A stretch of 64,000 bases of DNA, taken from positions 3,596,001-3,660,000 of the forward strand of contig CM065647.1 of assembly GCA_033220425.1 (NCBI GenBank). Reading direction: 5' to 3'. Below are positions 44,045 to 56,026 of the stretch, piece after piece (the stretch's first letter is position 1; each line of letters begins with the position of its first letter). The position numbers and the translations under genes are program-made. The notes beneath the pieces are model-generated. The model ran no database searches and was not told where the DNA came from. It saw nothing but the letters and a program-made list of their open reading frames with translations. The stretch comes from Lepraria neglecta (lineage: Eukaryota; Ascomycota; Lecanoromycetes; Lecanorales; Stereocaulaceae).

Positions 44045-46461
44045 TTGACCCCACAACCGGCAGGACCCTACAACCGGCAGACGCTAAGCCTAGTTAGGCA
44101 TAGTAGTAAACAAATACCATAAACAATTCTATTCGAATTGCTCCATATCACCCACTCAACTCCACCATTATAGCCACGTCAACGCTCCACAAGCCCCTGG
44201 ACCCTCTCCCAGATCTAGCCGATGACGAAGACCTCCAGACAGGTCCTCCGGAGCTCCCAAAGGAGCAAAGAATCCTGTTGGCTCTGCACTTTTATCACAA
44301 AGTTGTTAGCACCCCACAAGCCGAACCTATTTGCCAGATCGCTAGTCGCTTTCGGATCAGTCGGAGTACTCTACAAGATCGGATTAAAGGGGCAAGATCA
44401 AAGAAGGAATACGACGAGGAACGGTAATTACTATCGCCAGCAGAAGAAGCTTCTATTATAAGATAGATAATATAACTCGGCAAATGGGGGTGGCCACCAA
44501 GGCTTATTCAATTGCGCTCTATAGCTCAGCAAATACTTCAGAAAAGAGGCTATACAAGAGATCTAGGATATCATTAGGTCGATAAGTTCTTGTATCGCCA
44601 TCCCGATCTGAAAACGAAATTCCTCTCGCCCATAGATAAGAACAGGAATAACACCGCCAGTAACCCTGCAACAATAGCTCATTAGTTCGAGCTCTACATT
44701 ACAATAAAGCAGAAGTACAACATAGAAGACCAGGATACATACAATATAGACGAGAAAGGCTTCATGCTTAGAGTCCTAAAGAAGGTTAAATACGTCATCT
44801 CAAAACATGCTATCCAACCACATATCACTCATTGCGGCAATCGGGAATAGGTATCTCTCCTTGAGCTCATCTCGCTCGACGGAAGACTCCTTCGGCCCTA
44901 GATCATCTTTAAAGGAAAGCAACAGCAAGTAGTCCACTAGGAAGCACTAAGTAAAGAGAAGGTCTAGGGTTATATTACATATAGTAAGAACGGCTGGACA
45001 GATAACGAATTAGGCCTACTTTGGATAAAGGAGTACTTCCACAAATACACGAAGCGAGAAGGCTTGAAAGATAAATACAGAATGCTTATATTCGACGGCC
45101 ATCAATCTCACATCTCAAATAAAGCTATTAAGTTCTATAAGGCTCATAATATCATCCTTTTATGCCTTCCTTCCCACTCTACACATCTACTCTAACCTCT
45201 AGATATCTCATTCTTCGGACCTTTGGCCAATATATATCGAAAGCAGCTGTTGGAAGTCACGAGGTTCGCTACCCATGTTTCGGTAAATAAGGCAGAATTT
45301 ATCAAATATTATTGCCAAGCGAGGAAAGCAGTAGGCAGGGAGGATATAATCAAAAACGCTTGGAAGAAAGCTGGCTTATCTCCCTGGGACCCCAATATAA
45401 TCATCGGAAAGCTCCCTGTCAATATCGATATCAGTATTCGTCCAGTTACACCATCTAAAGCCGGGGTTACTATCAACAGCTTCAAAACGCCTACCAATAT
45501 CCAGCAGATACAAGACCTCCTTCAAGCCATCGGAAACATCGATCCTCGAGTAGAGAAGCTAGGGAAAGCCGCCATCTATGCTACCTCCTTCTCGGAAACT
45601 CAAGAGAGCGTCAATAAGTAACTAATAAGAGCTAGTCAACGAAATCAGAGGCGTAAAGGCAATAAGCAAGGCACTTACGGTAAAGCCCGAGTTATAAGCT
45701 CAGAAGTCGTCCAAGAGAGGTTACTTACTAAAGAATAGCGAGAGAAGGAGGATACTTTAAGAAACCAACAGAAGGAAGAAGCAAAGGAGAAGAAGGTACT
45801 AGATAAGATCCAACAAGCGAAGAAGAAAGAAGAAGCCAAAATATATAAGCTTATCAGTCAAGCAAGAGTAAGGGCTCGAAAAGATAACGAGAAGAAGGCA
45901 TTTACTGCATTAGGATTCATCCGCTATCTATTCGAGCTTCCAGAGCCTCCAACAGTAACACCAAAAGTACCCCGAGCGACAGCAATCACGACTCGCCGAG
46001 CATATATATCAGACGCATCACCGAGGACGGAGCAGCCAGTCCCTGAGCGAGAGCTATCACCTACTCCTGTAGCTACGCAAGGAGGTCGGATCATTAGGAA
46101 GCCACGGCGACTGCTAGAATAGAAGCTATACTCAAATAGGAAGGAGGTATTGCAATCGCGTTTTCAGGCCTGATTTCGAATTCGATTTGCGATGTGATAT
46201 AGCAAGCACATTCATATATTTGAGAATTCGGGTGGATGTGCCACACTATGTATCTAAGATATGGCTATTCTGGATATCAGGGCCTCTTTCACTACTAGTC
46301 CGCTGCCTCCGAGTATATTATAGAGCCCCAATTCGGTCAGTTCGCTATGCAATGTCCTTGAATGGAGGTGTTTATATAGACAACATTGCTAATTTTTTAG
46401 AAGTTTGCCTAATTAGGCTTAGCGCCTGCCGGTTGTAGGGTCCTGCCGGTTGTAGGGTCAA
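44045..46461 (+). mobile_element. Inner Fot1/Pogo-type DNA transposon (element B)
   Basis: 2417 bp, with inverted ends starting TTGACCC and ending GGGTCAA and TA duplications at 44043-44044 and 46462-46463. Each end carries the word ACAACCGGCAG twice, about 17 bp apart, then a near-palindrome GCCTAnTTAGGC. It lies inside the 5' leader of element A. The transposase frame can be followed through almost the whole element on the plus strand. Confidence 0.9.
44165..46168 (+). pseudogene. Fot1/Pogo-like transposase of element B, RIP-scarred
   Basis: One plus-strand frame runs nearly the full length. In order: an N-terminal helix-turn-helix (ICQIASRFRISRSTLQDRI, about 44331-44390), a second HTH region, the DDE domain with YNIDEKGFMLR (first Asp), LIFDGHQSHIS (second Asp) and PLDISFFGPL (third Asp; 35 residues lie between the second and third), then the typical C-terminal block AWKKAGLSPWDPNIIIG. 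A coiled, Lys-rich tail follows. About a dozen in-frame stops, mostly TAG/TAA where Trp or Gln codons are expected, break it, as RIP would. The longest clean piece is 45223-45621. Family assignment is firm; the gene is dead. Confidence 0.88.
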
Positions 46462-46499
46462 TACGAGTATCTCCAACGCCTCCTATATACCTATAGACC

Positions 46500-46680
46500 C
46501 TCTCGACCCCTCCGACCCACTTGATCTATCGCCGGACGAGCGCCTTAAGCTCGTCTATAAACGCTAGAAAGAAGATTATATAATCTCGATAGCTAAGCTT
46601 ACTGGTAAATATAGTATCCCAAAAAGTACTCTATAAAAACGATTTAATAGTACTATTTTAGTTACAAGTGAGTGCCCGTA
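46500..46680 (+). pseudogene. N-terminal helix-turn-helix remnant of element A transposase
   Basis: A short frame reads LSPDERLKLVYKR, then ISIAKLTGKYSIPKSTL, the pattern of the psq-type HTH that begins Fot1/Pogo transposases, with RIP-type stops. The frame is lost after about 46680, where foreign sequence follows. Confidence 0.7.
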
Positions 46681-46929
46681 ATCTTCACAGAAGATTACTG
46701 TAAAAATGACTATATCTCGCTTATTTTATACTCTATTTAAAATATTTAAGCGGACTTAGAAAGCCCTCTATTTATAGTATATTTTATATATATAAAGTTA
46801 AGCCCTAACCCTAATATATTAAAAGTTATTCAGGGTTAAATATTTGAGTGCTCCGGAGGCACTTCGGGGGTGACTACGGGGGTAGCTTCAGGGAACTTTG
46901 CAGGCAAAAACATGTTTTTTGAGCTTTCC

Positions 46930-47570
46930 TTAGCTAAATCTTAGCCAAATTTCAAAATTCGAACGGTTTTGGAAAGCACATGCTTGGTTCCAAAACCTAT
47001 AAAATTATGATAATATCATATGACGTATATAGCGCGGGGCATTGCTGCGAAGAAGTTGCGATGCGCATTCAACTTTTGATGTTCCGGGGTCTCAATGCTT
47101 GGCATTTGCTATAAGCTTGCGCTACCCGCAAAAACATAGCGAAAACGCTTCTTTTGGTCATAACTTTTGCGCAAATAGACCGATTTTGAAAAATTTGACG
47201 GTATTGGAAAGCGCATGCTTGATTCCAAAACTTATGAAATCATCTCGATATTATATGACGTATGTGGCGCGGGCATTGCTGCGAAGAAGTTGCGGTGCGT
47301 ATTCAACTTTTGATGTTCTAGGGTCCGGGGGCGCCAAGCTCAATGCTTGGCATTTGCCACTGACCTTGCGCTACCCGCAAAAACATGGCGAAAACGCTTC
47401 TTTTGCTCATAACTATTGCGCAAATGGGCAGATTCTAAAAATTCTTGATGCGCAAGCAAGCTAATGATTAACTCCAAAACTTATTAAATCATCTCGATAT
47501 CATATGGCGTATATGGCGCGGGGCATTACTGCGAAGAAGTGCGCAGCGTATTCAACTTTTGGTGGTTAAA
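46930..47570. repeat. Tandem repeat, period 235-249 bp, about 2.6 copies
   Basis: The blocks TTCCAAAACnTATnAAAT, CATATGnCGTATnTnGCGCGG, GCATTGCTGCGAAGAAGTTGCG, TTGCGCTACCCGCAAAAACA and CGAAAACGCTTCTTTTG recur in the same order. The CCAAAAC word stands at 46990, 47225 and 47474, giving periods of 235 and 249 bp. Base composition is more balanced than the surrounding RIP-scarred DNA. It probably belongs to an insert of about 1 kb (46690-47687) inside element A whose exact ends I could not find. Confidence 0.8.
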
Positions 47571-47687
47571 GGCGCTAGCCGAGAGAGGAAATGCAGCTCT
47601 AAAGGGATGTTCTGATTGGCTGCAAGTGCAGAATCCCTCCGAATTTCCTCATATTCTGTTATTAGAAGAAAGATAAAACGACGTTAA

Positions 47688-48106
47688 TGTTACGAACCGT
47701 GTCGCGTACCGACGGTCGTATCTGGATTGATTCTCAATGGGGATGGAGGTACAACCAACAAGAGTATGAAGCAGGCTTCAATGTAATGCTAAGCGGGTCT
47801 GGTATATGATCAGATGATATATGTTCAGTGCCTAGCCTAAGAGATCTATCGCATGTAGTAAGTACTAGATGAAAACAGAAGTTGAGCACGATGCTCCAAG
47901 TGGTGAGCAAGTGCTCCTACATATAGCAATAGGAAATCCATGCTAAGCCTTTCATGATAGCTTTGCTCGCATTGCGATCATTGCGATTATTATTCCTGAT
48001 AGCATTGCTCGCACTGCGATCATTGCGATTATCGCTTAACTTGCCTGTCCTGTCCGAAGTCCCATGTCCTTCGCGACAGTCCTGTCAGAACCCTCTAGTT
48101 CTAACA
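47688..48106 (-). repeat. Left LTR (3' LTR of the element)
   Basis: 419 bp, starting TGTTACGAACCG and ending TTCTAACA on the plus strand. It keeps a more balanced base composition than the right LTR. Confidence 0.92.
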
Positions 48107-48690
48107 CTAGCTCCCCCCTCCAGATTTCTCGTCCCGAGAAATCATCTATCCTTCATACCACCCGTTCGTACTAAACGATCGTCTAACCCAACCATCCGTT
48201 CAAAGGAGTTAGCCAGCGAGCTTTCTGACTTCGTTATACGACCGTATTCCCGATGCGTTGCCAACGGCAAGTAGTACCTTATAGGTGCTGATTCCGATAG
48301 ATATTCGAGTTATGTTACTAGTGGTAGGAAGTGCGACCTTATAGTGTCGCCCCTTGAAATATATCGTGTCGAGAAGCGACGTAACGAGCTACAAGAAGAA
48401 GTGACCGACGCGCTCGCAAAACTGGTACGTCTTTAGGCGTAACTAAATTCCGTCGAGAACGAGAAGAAGAGAATAGTAGATCGAGAGCTGCAGAATATTA
48501 GGGAGTTAGAGGAGGATCAACGTGTCGCTCCTAGTTCTTCCGATGATTTAATATTCAATATCTCGTCTAAGCGGTTCGATCTTCCCGGTAGGATAGAAGT
48601 CCCCGAGAGTTTCGACTGGTCCTCTCTCGTCTCTAATAGAACTCTTAGAGACATTCCCTATAGTTCCCCGCAAGGTTCCTAAGAGGTTCC
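48107..48690 (+). other. Extra antisense reading frame at the 3' side of the retroelement (fossil)
   Basis: Between integrase and the 3' LTR, on the strand opposite to pol, a recognisably protein-like region runs for about 190 codons with a few breaks. Its middle is a charged coiled-coil stretch. Additional antisense frames at this position are known in some LTR retrotransposon groups. The function is unknown to me. Confidence 0.5.
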
Positions 48691-51600
48691 TAGGTATTTT
48701 CTATTTCGTTATACCCTTTCTATTTAACTAGATAGAACTAATTTCTTCTATCTAGGATCCTCTTAACCTTATACTCTGTTTCTTCCTTAATATTATAGTA
48801 AAATATCTCTTAGAGAGGTATACTAGAGTCTACTAGCTCTAGGAGTAAGATATAGAATACTGGATATACCTTTGCGTCAGGTAGGAGTTAGAGTTTATAG
48901 TTAACCGGTCCTTTTATCCGTTTAATTAAGAATAGTCTAACCTTAATATAATCTAGTTTCTTATTTAGTCTCGTTATCCTTATATTTTTTATTAGGAGGT
49001 ATACTTTATCCCCCTCTTTTAGCTAAGGAATATTCTTTCTTTTCTTATTAACCTATTCCTTTAACCTTCTATTAGAGCTTTTAATCGACCTTTATATTTC
49101 CTTATATAAATTCTTTAGCTCTTCTATCTTAACTAAGGCTTTTTCTATATTAGGTCCTTCCCTTAGTAGTAGAAATATATTAGTATTCTTTCTATAGTTG
49201 GCAAAGAATAGGGTCAGGCCCGTTATATCTAACCTCTTATTATTATATACTAGTTATACTATTAGAAGTAGTAAAATCTAGTTATCCTATTTCTAGTTTA
49301 TATAGTATCTTAGGTATACTTCTATTATTTGATTTACACGTTCTATTTATCTATTAGTTTATAGATAATATACTATTAATATCCGAAGCTTGGTTCTAAT
49401 TGCTACTATAAGCGTTTTCTAGTAGTTAGAGGTAAATAGCTTGTCTCTATCGGATATTATCGATTTAGGTATACTATAATCCCTTATTAACTTATCGAGT
49501 AATATAAAGGCTAACTAATCCGCTTTGTATATTTCTTTAAAAGGTATTATAATTATATACTTCGTTAGTTTATCTATAATGACTATAATTAAGTCGAAAG
49601 TATCTTGCGTAGCCGGATCTTTTAAAGGTAGTAGCTTGACTATAAAGTCTATTATAATATCATCCTATAGTGATTCTAGTACGGGAGCAAACTGTATTTG
49701 TCTGTACTTGGCGTATTATACCGCCTTGTTCTGCTGGTACTAGATATATTCCTTAATATATTGTTTAACGCGCGTCCGAAGTTTCGGTACTGCGTACCCT
49801 CGTCCTAGGAGTTCTATTATTTTAGATACTCCGGGGTAACCTTGTAAAGGGTTGTCGTAGTAGTCCCTAACTACTTCTTCAACGTATATATTAGGTAAGT
49901 AGGTCTTATCCTGGTATTTAAGCAATACTAAATCCTACTAATCCTTTCGTAGGTTTATTACGAATATATCGTTATTATAGGCCTTTACGATCCTATTAGT
50001 CGTATTAGGTCCTAATATACGAAGGGTTACTACTAATATCTAGTATAGTACTAGCGATCCGTCCGCTTCTTTCTTTAGGATTAGTCTTTCTATAATATTC
50101 TTTTCTTCTATATAGTCTAATCGCCTACTAAGGGTATCTACTCGACTATTATCTTTTTCTAGGGTATAGGTTATCTTGAATTTATATTGACCTAGTAGTT
50201 CTAACTATTGAACTTATCTTCTATTTAACTCCTTTATTATTATAAAGTTAAGAAGATTCTTATAATCCGTAAAGATAGTTAGGTCCGAGTAGCTCTCTGC
50301 GTATACTCGCTAGTTCTATAATATATATACTACGGCAAGTAGTTCCTTATCGTGTATATTATAGTTCTATTCTACTACTAATATCTTCCTTAAATAGTAG
50401 ATAACTAGATACTACTTTTGGTCTTTTATTTGATATAGGTATACTCTAATTATAAGATCTGATATATCTATCTTAATACGAGCTGGCTCGTTTATCTAGA
50501 ACGTATAGAGTACTAGTAGATCCGTATATACTTTTTTTAATATATCGAATGATTCCTATTAGTCTTTTCCCTATATAAACCTAATATCTTTCTTCGTAAT
50601 ATCTATTAGAGGTAGTACTTTCTTGGAGTAGCCTTTAATAAACTTCCTATTAAAGTTAGCAAAACCTAAAAAGCTTTATACTACTTTGACGTCCTATAGT
50701 ATAGGCTATTTAGCGATAGCCTTGATCTTTTCTAGGCTTATACTAATACCTTTTATACTAACTATAAATTCTAGAAATTCTACCGCTTATTGATAAAACT
50801 CGCACTTTTCTAGTTTAAGGAGAAGTTTCGCTTGTAATAGGTATTCGATAATATCCTATATATACTTAATATATTCTTCCTTATTCTCAGAATATATTAG
50901 TATATTATCGAGGTACGCTATCGCTATTCGATCTAAGTATACTTATATAATATTACTAATAAGTACTTGGTAGGTTACTAGTGCGTTGGTAAGTCTAAAC
51001 GGTATTACTAGATACTCGTAATAGCTATATCTTGTTCGGAAGGTAGTTTTCTATTCCTCGCCTTCCTTTATTCGAATTAAGTTATATACGCCTCTAAGAT
51101 CTAGTTTAGTAAATATCTTTGCTTTACTAAGCCGATCCTATAGCTCTTCTATATTTAGTAATAGATATCTATTCTTGATAGTAATATCGTTTAACTTTCG
51201 ATAGTCGACGTATAGTCTTAAGCTTCTATCCTTCTTTAGTATAAAGAGGATAGGATAACCTGCTAGTAATTTGGATTCCCGAATAAATTCCTTTTTGAGG
51301 TTCTCGTCGATATACCCGCGAAGTACTTTAAGTTCCTTTTCTAATAATACGTAAATAGGTCTAAATATCGGCTGCCTGCTAGGTTCGAGTTCGATCTTAT
51401 AATCCTATAGCTAATACCTAGGTAATACTTCTATATTCGTCTCTTTCTTAAATAAGTATACCTACCTATTATACTCTTGAGGGACGGAAGGTATATTAAT
51501 TCCTCCCCTAACTCTTACTTCTTTATCCCGCTAACCTTTACTAGTAACTATAGAGTCGGACTACTATTTAGTACCGTCCTTATACGAAGCTGAGGTAATA

Positions 51601-53857
51601 TATACCTCGACCGGTCTTCGGTTCGACTTTTTATCTACTATCGAACGCTATTAATACGTAGGTAAGATCTTGGTGATATTTCTAGATCTATCTATCTTGA
51701 GTACTCCTCGAGCCTAATCGATTATTGGGTTATACTTTTTTAACCAAGGTATTCCTAAAATTATATAATAGGTAGCTATCCTAATAACGTTAAAGGTAAT
51801 CTCCTTATAGTAGCGCTGAATTGTAATAGGTAACGAATATATCTCTTCGTTTACCTTTCCTGTTAATAGTATTAATCTATTAGCTATCTAAAGGTCGTAT
51901 TATTATAACTTCTTTCGAGTTAGTAGTTCTATTAATTATACTAAGTCTTGCGAAATAAAGTTTCTAGTAGCTCCAGAATCTATTATCGCAACGGTCCGCT
52001 GTCCGTTAATAACTATCGGTATTTTTATATATATATTATATTGCGCGGAACACAAATATTGTTTAGAGGTTAATATATTGATCTCCTTATAGCTACCTCT
52101 GCTGTAAGGGATTACTCTTTTCCCTATAGAAATCTAGATATAGATTCTATCTACTTTACTATTGGGAGTAGGAATCCTACTTCGGATTTTTCTTTTATAT
52201 ATTCCGTGCAGTTATTATATAAATAGGCGTACTATTCCTTTAGATAGTATTTCTCTATATACGGATAGTATATTATTTCTTTCTTGACACGTTCTAACTA
52301 ATCTATATTATTTCCTAGGAAGAACTAATAAAGTCTCTTTATCGCTAAATACTATAGGTATTCATTTCTTTTATAGTTATAGTAGAAGTCTTACCTATAA
52401 TAGGCTTTCTTTACTAGTCCCTTTCTATAACTTCTTAGTATACTATACTATATATAGTAAAGCGTAGCATATTCTTCCTATAGTAACTCCTTATATCTTC
52501 GATAATTCTAATCTTATCGATAATCGGGTTCCTTATTATCCTATCGTGATTCCTTAGAGTCTTCTTTTTCCTTAGACGCAGTAGATCCAGGTATTAATCT
52601 TCTTAGTAGTCGTATATCTTCCTACTTAGCTTCTAACGTGCTAAGGGATTCTTTCTACTCTAGATCTATTTCCTCGCTTTCCTAATCCTACTCCGATTCT
52701 TCGTAAGTACTACTACCGTCTCTAATATCCAGTTCTTCTCTAGTTTATAAGTTAACGTCCTCTATAAGTTCGTCCTCGTCTCCGGATTCCTTGTTATACT
52801 ATTCTTGTATTATCCTATTATACTAGGAGTTGATATCTTCTTTAACTTTATCTTATATTAGTAGAACCTCCTTAGGCGTATTATCTATATCGTCCTAGAT
52901 ATATACTTTCTCTAGTACGTTTAGCTGCGATTAATACACTATATTTTTCGACTTATAGTCTCTAGTAAAGTAGCCCGATTTACTATAGCTATAATACTTT
53001 AGTATTTTCTTACCCCCTTACTACTTCTTGCCCCTCGTAGGCCCTCTAAAGGCTTACTTTCCTTTCTTTTCTATAAAGTCTAGTTCTATAGATATATATC
53101 TATAAGGGTCGTGTTCTCCTTTATATCCTAGACGGTAGCTCTTTAATTTAGTAAAAAAGCTTAAGTATCCTATTCCGCTAACTCCTCTATCGTACCTTTT
53201 CTCTATAGTCCTTTTAAATAACTTATCGTCGATTTCGATTACTTCTTCGATTAGTTTATCTAGGGTATTAATAATAATCTCTAATCTTATAAATTCGTCT
53301 TTGATATTATCCTTAAGACCTCTTCGGTATATAGTTATTAATATATTATTATCCTAGTTAGTCTTTACTATATACTACTAAAACTAAGTTAAATATTCTA
53401 ATATAGACTTCTTCTAAGTTAAGTACTAAATAGTTTATATTACTATATTGATTTTATTTAACGGACTAAATATATAGCAGATTTCGAGTCTAAATATAGC
53501 TATACTCTCTATCTATAATTTGATTTCGCCGTCTTCGTCGTCGTCTTCTATATATTTCTTTAGGAACGGATTAACCTACTTTTAGGCTCTTCTATATAAG
53601 TAGGTAATTATAAAGGTTAGATATCGTTATATAGGTATAAGGTCTCCTTAAAACTTTAAATATAATAATACCTAGAATAGCTATCCCTTAAGCTTATCTC
53701 TTTCTCTATAGTATAAGTCGGGCTAGGCTATCTTAATATATCTGCTAAGTTCTTCGTCGATCGTCGGGCGTCGTTATTATCTACTCCCTCCTAAGGAGCT
53801 TGGGGTAGGTACTATAGGGTCTCTTAGTGTAGCACTTATCCTTAAGGGTGCTCAAAG

Positions 53858-54276
53858 TGTTACGAACCGTGTCGCGTACTGACGGTTATATCTGGATTGA
53901 TTCTCAATAGAGATGGAGGTATAACCAACAAGAGTATAAAGCAGGCTTTAATGTAATACTAAGCGGGTCTAGTATATAATCAGATAATATATATTTAGTG
54001 CCTAGCCTAAGAGATCTATCGTATATAGTAAGTACTAGATGAAAATAGAAGTTGAGCACGATACTCTAAGTAGTAAGCAAGTGCTCCTATATATAGCAAT
54101 AGGAAATCCATGCCAAGCCTTTCATAATAGCTTTGCTCGTATTGCGATCATTGCGATCATCATTCCTGATAGTATTGCTCGCACTACGATCATTGCGATC
54201 ATCGCTTAACTTGCCTATCCTGTCCGAAGTCCCATGTCCTTCGCGAAAGTCCTATTAGAACCCTCTAGTTCTAATA
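53858..54276 (-). repeat. Right LTR (5' LTR of the element)
   Basis: 419 bp, starting TGTTACGAACCG and ending TTCTAATA on the plus strand. It is more RIP-scarred than its partner. Confidence 0.92.
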
Positions 54277-54284
54277 GTTAAAAA

Positions 54285-54815
54285 ATATAAAGATTTACTC
54301 TCGAAGAAGAGATAGCGCTACGCGATTAAATCCTATATTTTTAGATCTAGAGATAGCCTATACGAGTAGAGTAAATATACTAAATAGTTATAATTATATT
54401 AAGATAAAATATATTCCTCCGTTAGATGAAAAACGTGTATTAGCTTAGGATTCTACTATCTTTACTAGCTAGTTTAAGTTCTTTCTATAGATTAAAATAG
54501 AAGATAAAGTAGAAGATAAAGATATCTAGAATATAGATAAGAAGAGAGTAATATAAGATATTATTACTAAATTTAAAGTTATAATCTTACGGGACGAGAA
54601 ATACTAATATATAATTTAGTATAGTAATCGTGAATAGATATCTCTACTAGAGTATATTTCTATATACGAAAGATTACTATAATTCTAGATTATCTTTAAG
54701 ACGATACTATAGAAGATTTAGAATAACGTTTATTCTAAAGCTTATATCTTAATAAGTAAAAAAGACTAGACTAAGAATAAAATCTATTTATAGTAGATCG
54801 AAACATCTGCAAATT
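54285..54815 (+). pseudogene. Central transposase remnant of element A
   Basis: Directly after the target duplication of the LTR element, a frame resumes with LEEEIALRD, matching the second HTH region of Fot1/Pogo transposases. Further on, NRE..ISLLEYIS and IIFK match the middle of the DDE domain. The sequence is very A+T-rich with many stops of the RIP type. It ends where the GC-rich MITE-like element is inserted. Confidence 0.65.
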
Positions 54816-54816
54816 A

Positions 54817-55543
54817 TTTCTGCCTCGGCAACTATTAGCTTCCGCGGATAGCGCCCGGGGCGCCCCCGCCGCCTCAGCGCAATAGATATTACTCCGAGGC
54901 AGTAGAGGCAGCTCTGAGGCAGCTCCCAAGGACCAAGCTTCGGGGCTAATTGCCAAGTAGCTTAACCCCGAAAGCCATAAAGTTGCATGATCGGCGGAGA
55001 CACTCGGGTAATCTACCCCCCAACAGCGCCATGTCGCAGCCCCAACATCTGCTTAGATTCGGGCGATTCAGCCAAAGTTCTCGCGTGGGGGTGCGCCTGT
55101 GCAAGTCCTACAGCATATATCGTCAGCGTCCATGTATGCGTATTCGGTGGACTTGCGCAATTACCGATTGCGCTGATTGCGCTGACGTTTGTGGCGCTCG
55201 TTAAGGGGCTGCTAAGGCCTTAGCTTTGTTGATGTCTGGGCGCGTTGCTGGGCGCGTTCCTAGCGCCCGTAGCCCTAAAACATCAATATTTCAACGCTGC
55301 GCAGTCGAATAACTCGCGCAATATGGCACCTACGGGGCCCTGATTCAGACTGATTTATCGCATAACCTTTGCGCGGGTGGCCTCCAAATTTGGGGCCCAA
55401 CGGAATTGATTTGGAGCTGCCTCTTGCTGCCTCGTGACTGCCTCGGGGTGCCTCTGTGGCCCCCAGAGGCGCTCCTGAGCTAGCTTTCTGGCAACCCCCG
55501 CTCATAGCCCCCGGAGGCCACTGAGGCACCTCCGAGGCAGAAA
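54817..55543. mobile_element. GC-rich MITE-like element inserted in element A
   Basis: 727 bp with 12-bp perfect inverted ends TTTCTGCCTCGG / CCGAGGCAGAAA and flanking TA on both sides (54815-54816, 55544-55545). The word GAGGCAG/CTGCCTC recurs many times near both ends, like subterminal transposase-binding iterons. It has no coding frame with a motif, so it looks non-autonomous. It lacks the heavy A+T bias of its host, so it probably arrived after the main RIP damage. Confidence 0.8.
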
Positions 55544-55545
55544 TA

Positions 55546-56026
55546 TAATTCGTAGATACCGAGTAATACTAGAGTTATAAACTAGAAGGTTATCGACTAG
55601 CGGAAGAAGGATACTACTATTATATATATATATAAAGGGTATAATAAATACTAAGAGAGTAGAATAAAGAGGAGAGAAGACTACGAGTATTAGGATTAAA
55701 TATCTTCGCTCTATCGTATCTACTGGCTATACTAAAAGACGTACTCTAGCTATTTAGATCTTATTGCCAGCGAGTCTCTTCTACCCTATCTCTCCTCTAC
55801 TAAGATATTAAAGAATAGTAGTAATATTACCAGTGAGGGTAACTATTTAGGATCTCTAGTAGAGTCGATAGAGGCAGTAACGCCGCCACTAGGAGAGCTC
55901 CGGAGATCAACTAATAGGAAGAGGACTACGTGTAAGAAAACCTTGTAAGGCTGGTTAGTAGATAGAGAACTTTTTGGAGTTAATTAAGTCAGAATATACA
56001 GTAAAATCGATTGTATGCATACTGAA
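55546..56026 (+). other. 3' part of element A
   Basis: RIP-scarred sequence between the MITE-like insert and the right terminus. Short frames could be the C-terminal part of the transposase, but I cannot match them. Confidence 0.4.

Larger units (their letters stand above)
47688..54276 (-). mobile_element. Ty3/gypsy-type LTR retrotransposon, fossil, inserted in element A
   Basis: 6589 bp in minus orientation. Two 419-bp LTRs (TGTTA...TAACA type) are flanked by the 5-bp duplication GTTAA at 47683-47687 and 54277-54281. A purine-rich tract abuts the left LTR on the element's own strand, as expected for a polypurine tract. Reading right to left, remnants occur in Ty3/gypsy order: gag with a zinc-knuckle-like region (about 53.8-52.9 kb), an aspartic protease region (about 52.0 kb), reverse transcriptase (about 51.3-50.6 kb), RNase H, and integrase with the H2C2-type zinc region (about 49.9-49.7 kb). 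The coding region is extremely A+T-rich from RIP and broken at a very large number of places. It is clearly dead. Confidence 0.92.

Noticed and set aside
44222-44461. 79-codon plus-strand frame beginning MTKTSRQ
   Set aside because: Wrong frame over the N-terminal helix-turn-helix of the element B transposase, whose own frame is recognisable.
54771-55529. Short frames within the GC-rich insert
   Set aside because: They lie inside a MITE-like element with defined ends and contain only translated iterons.
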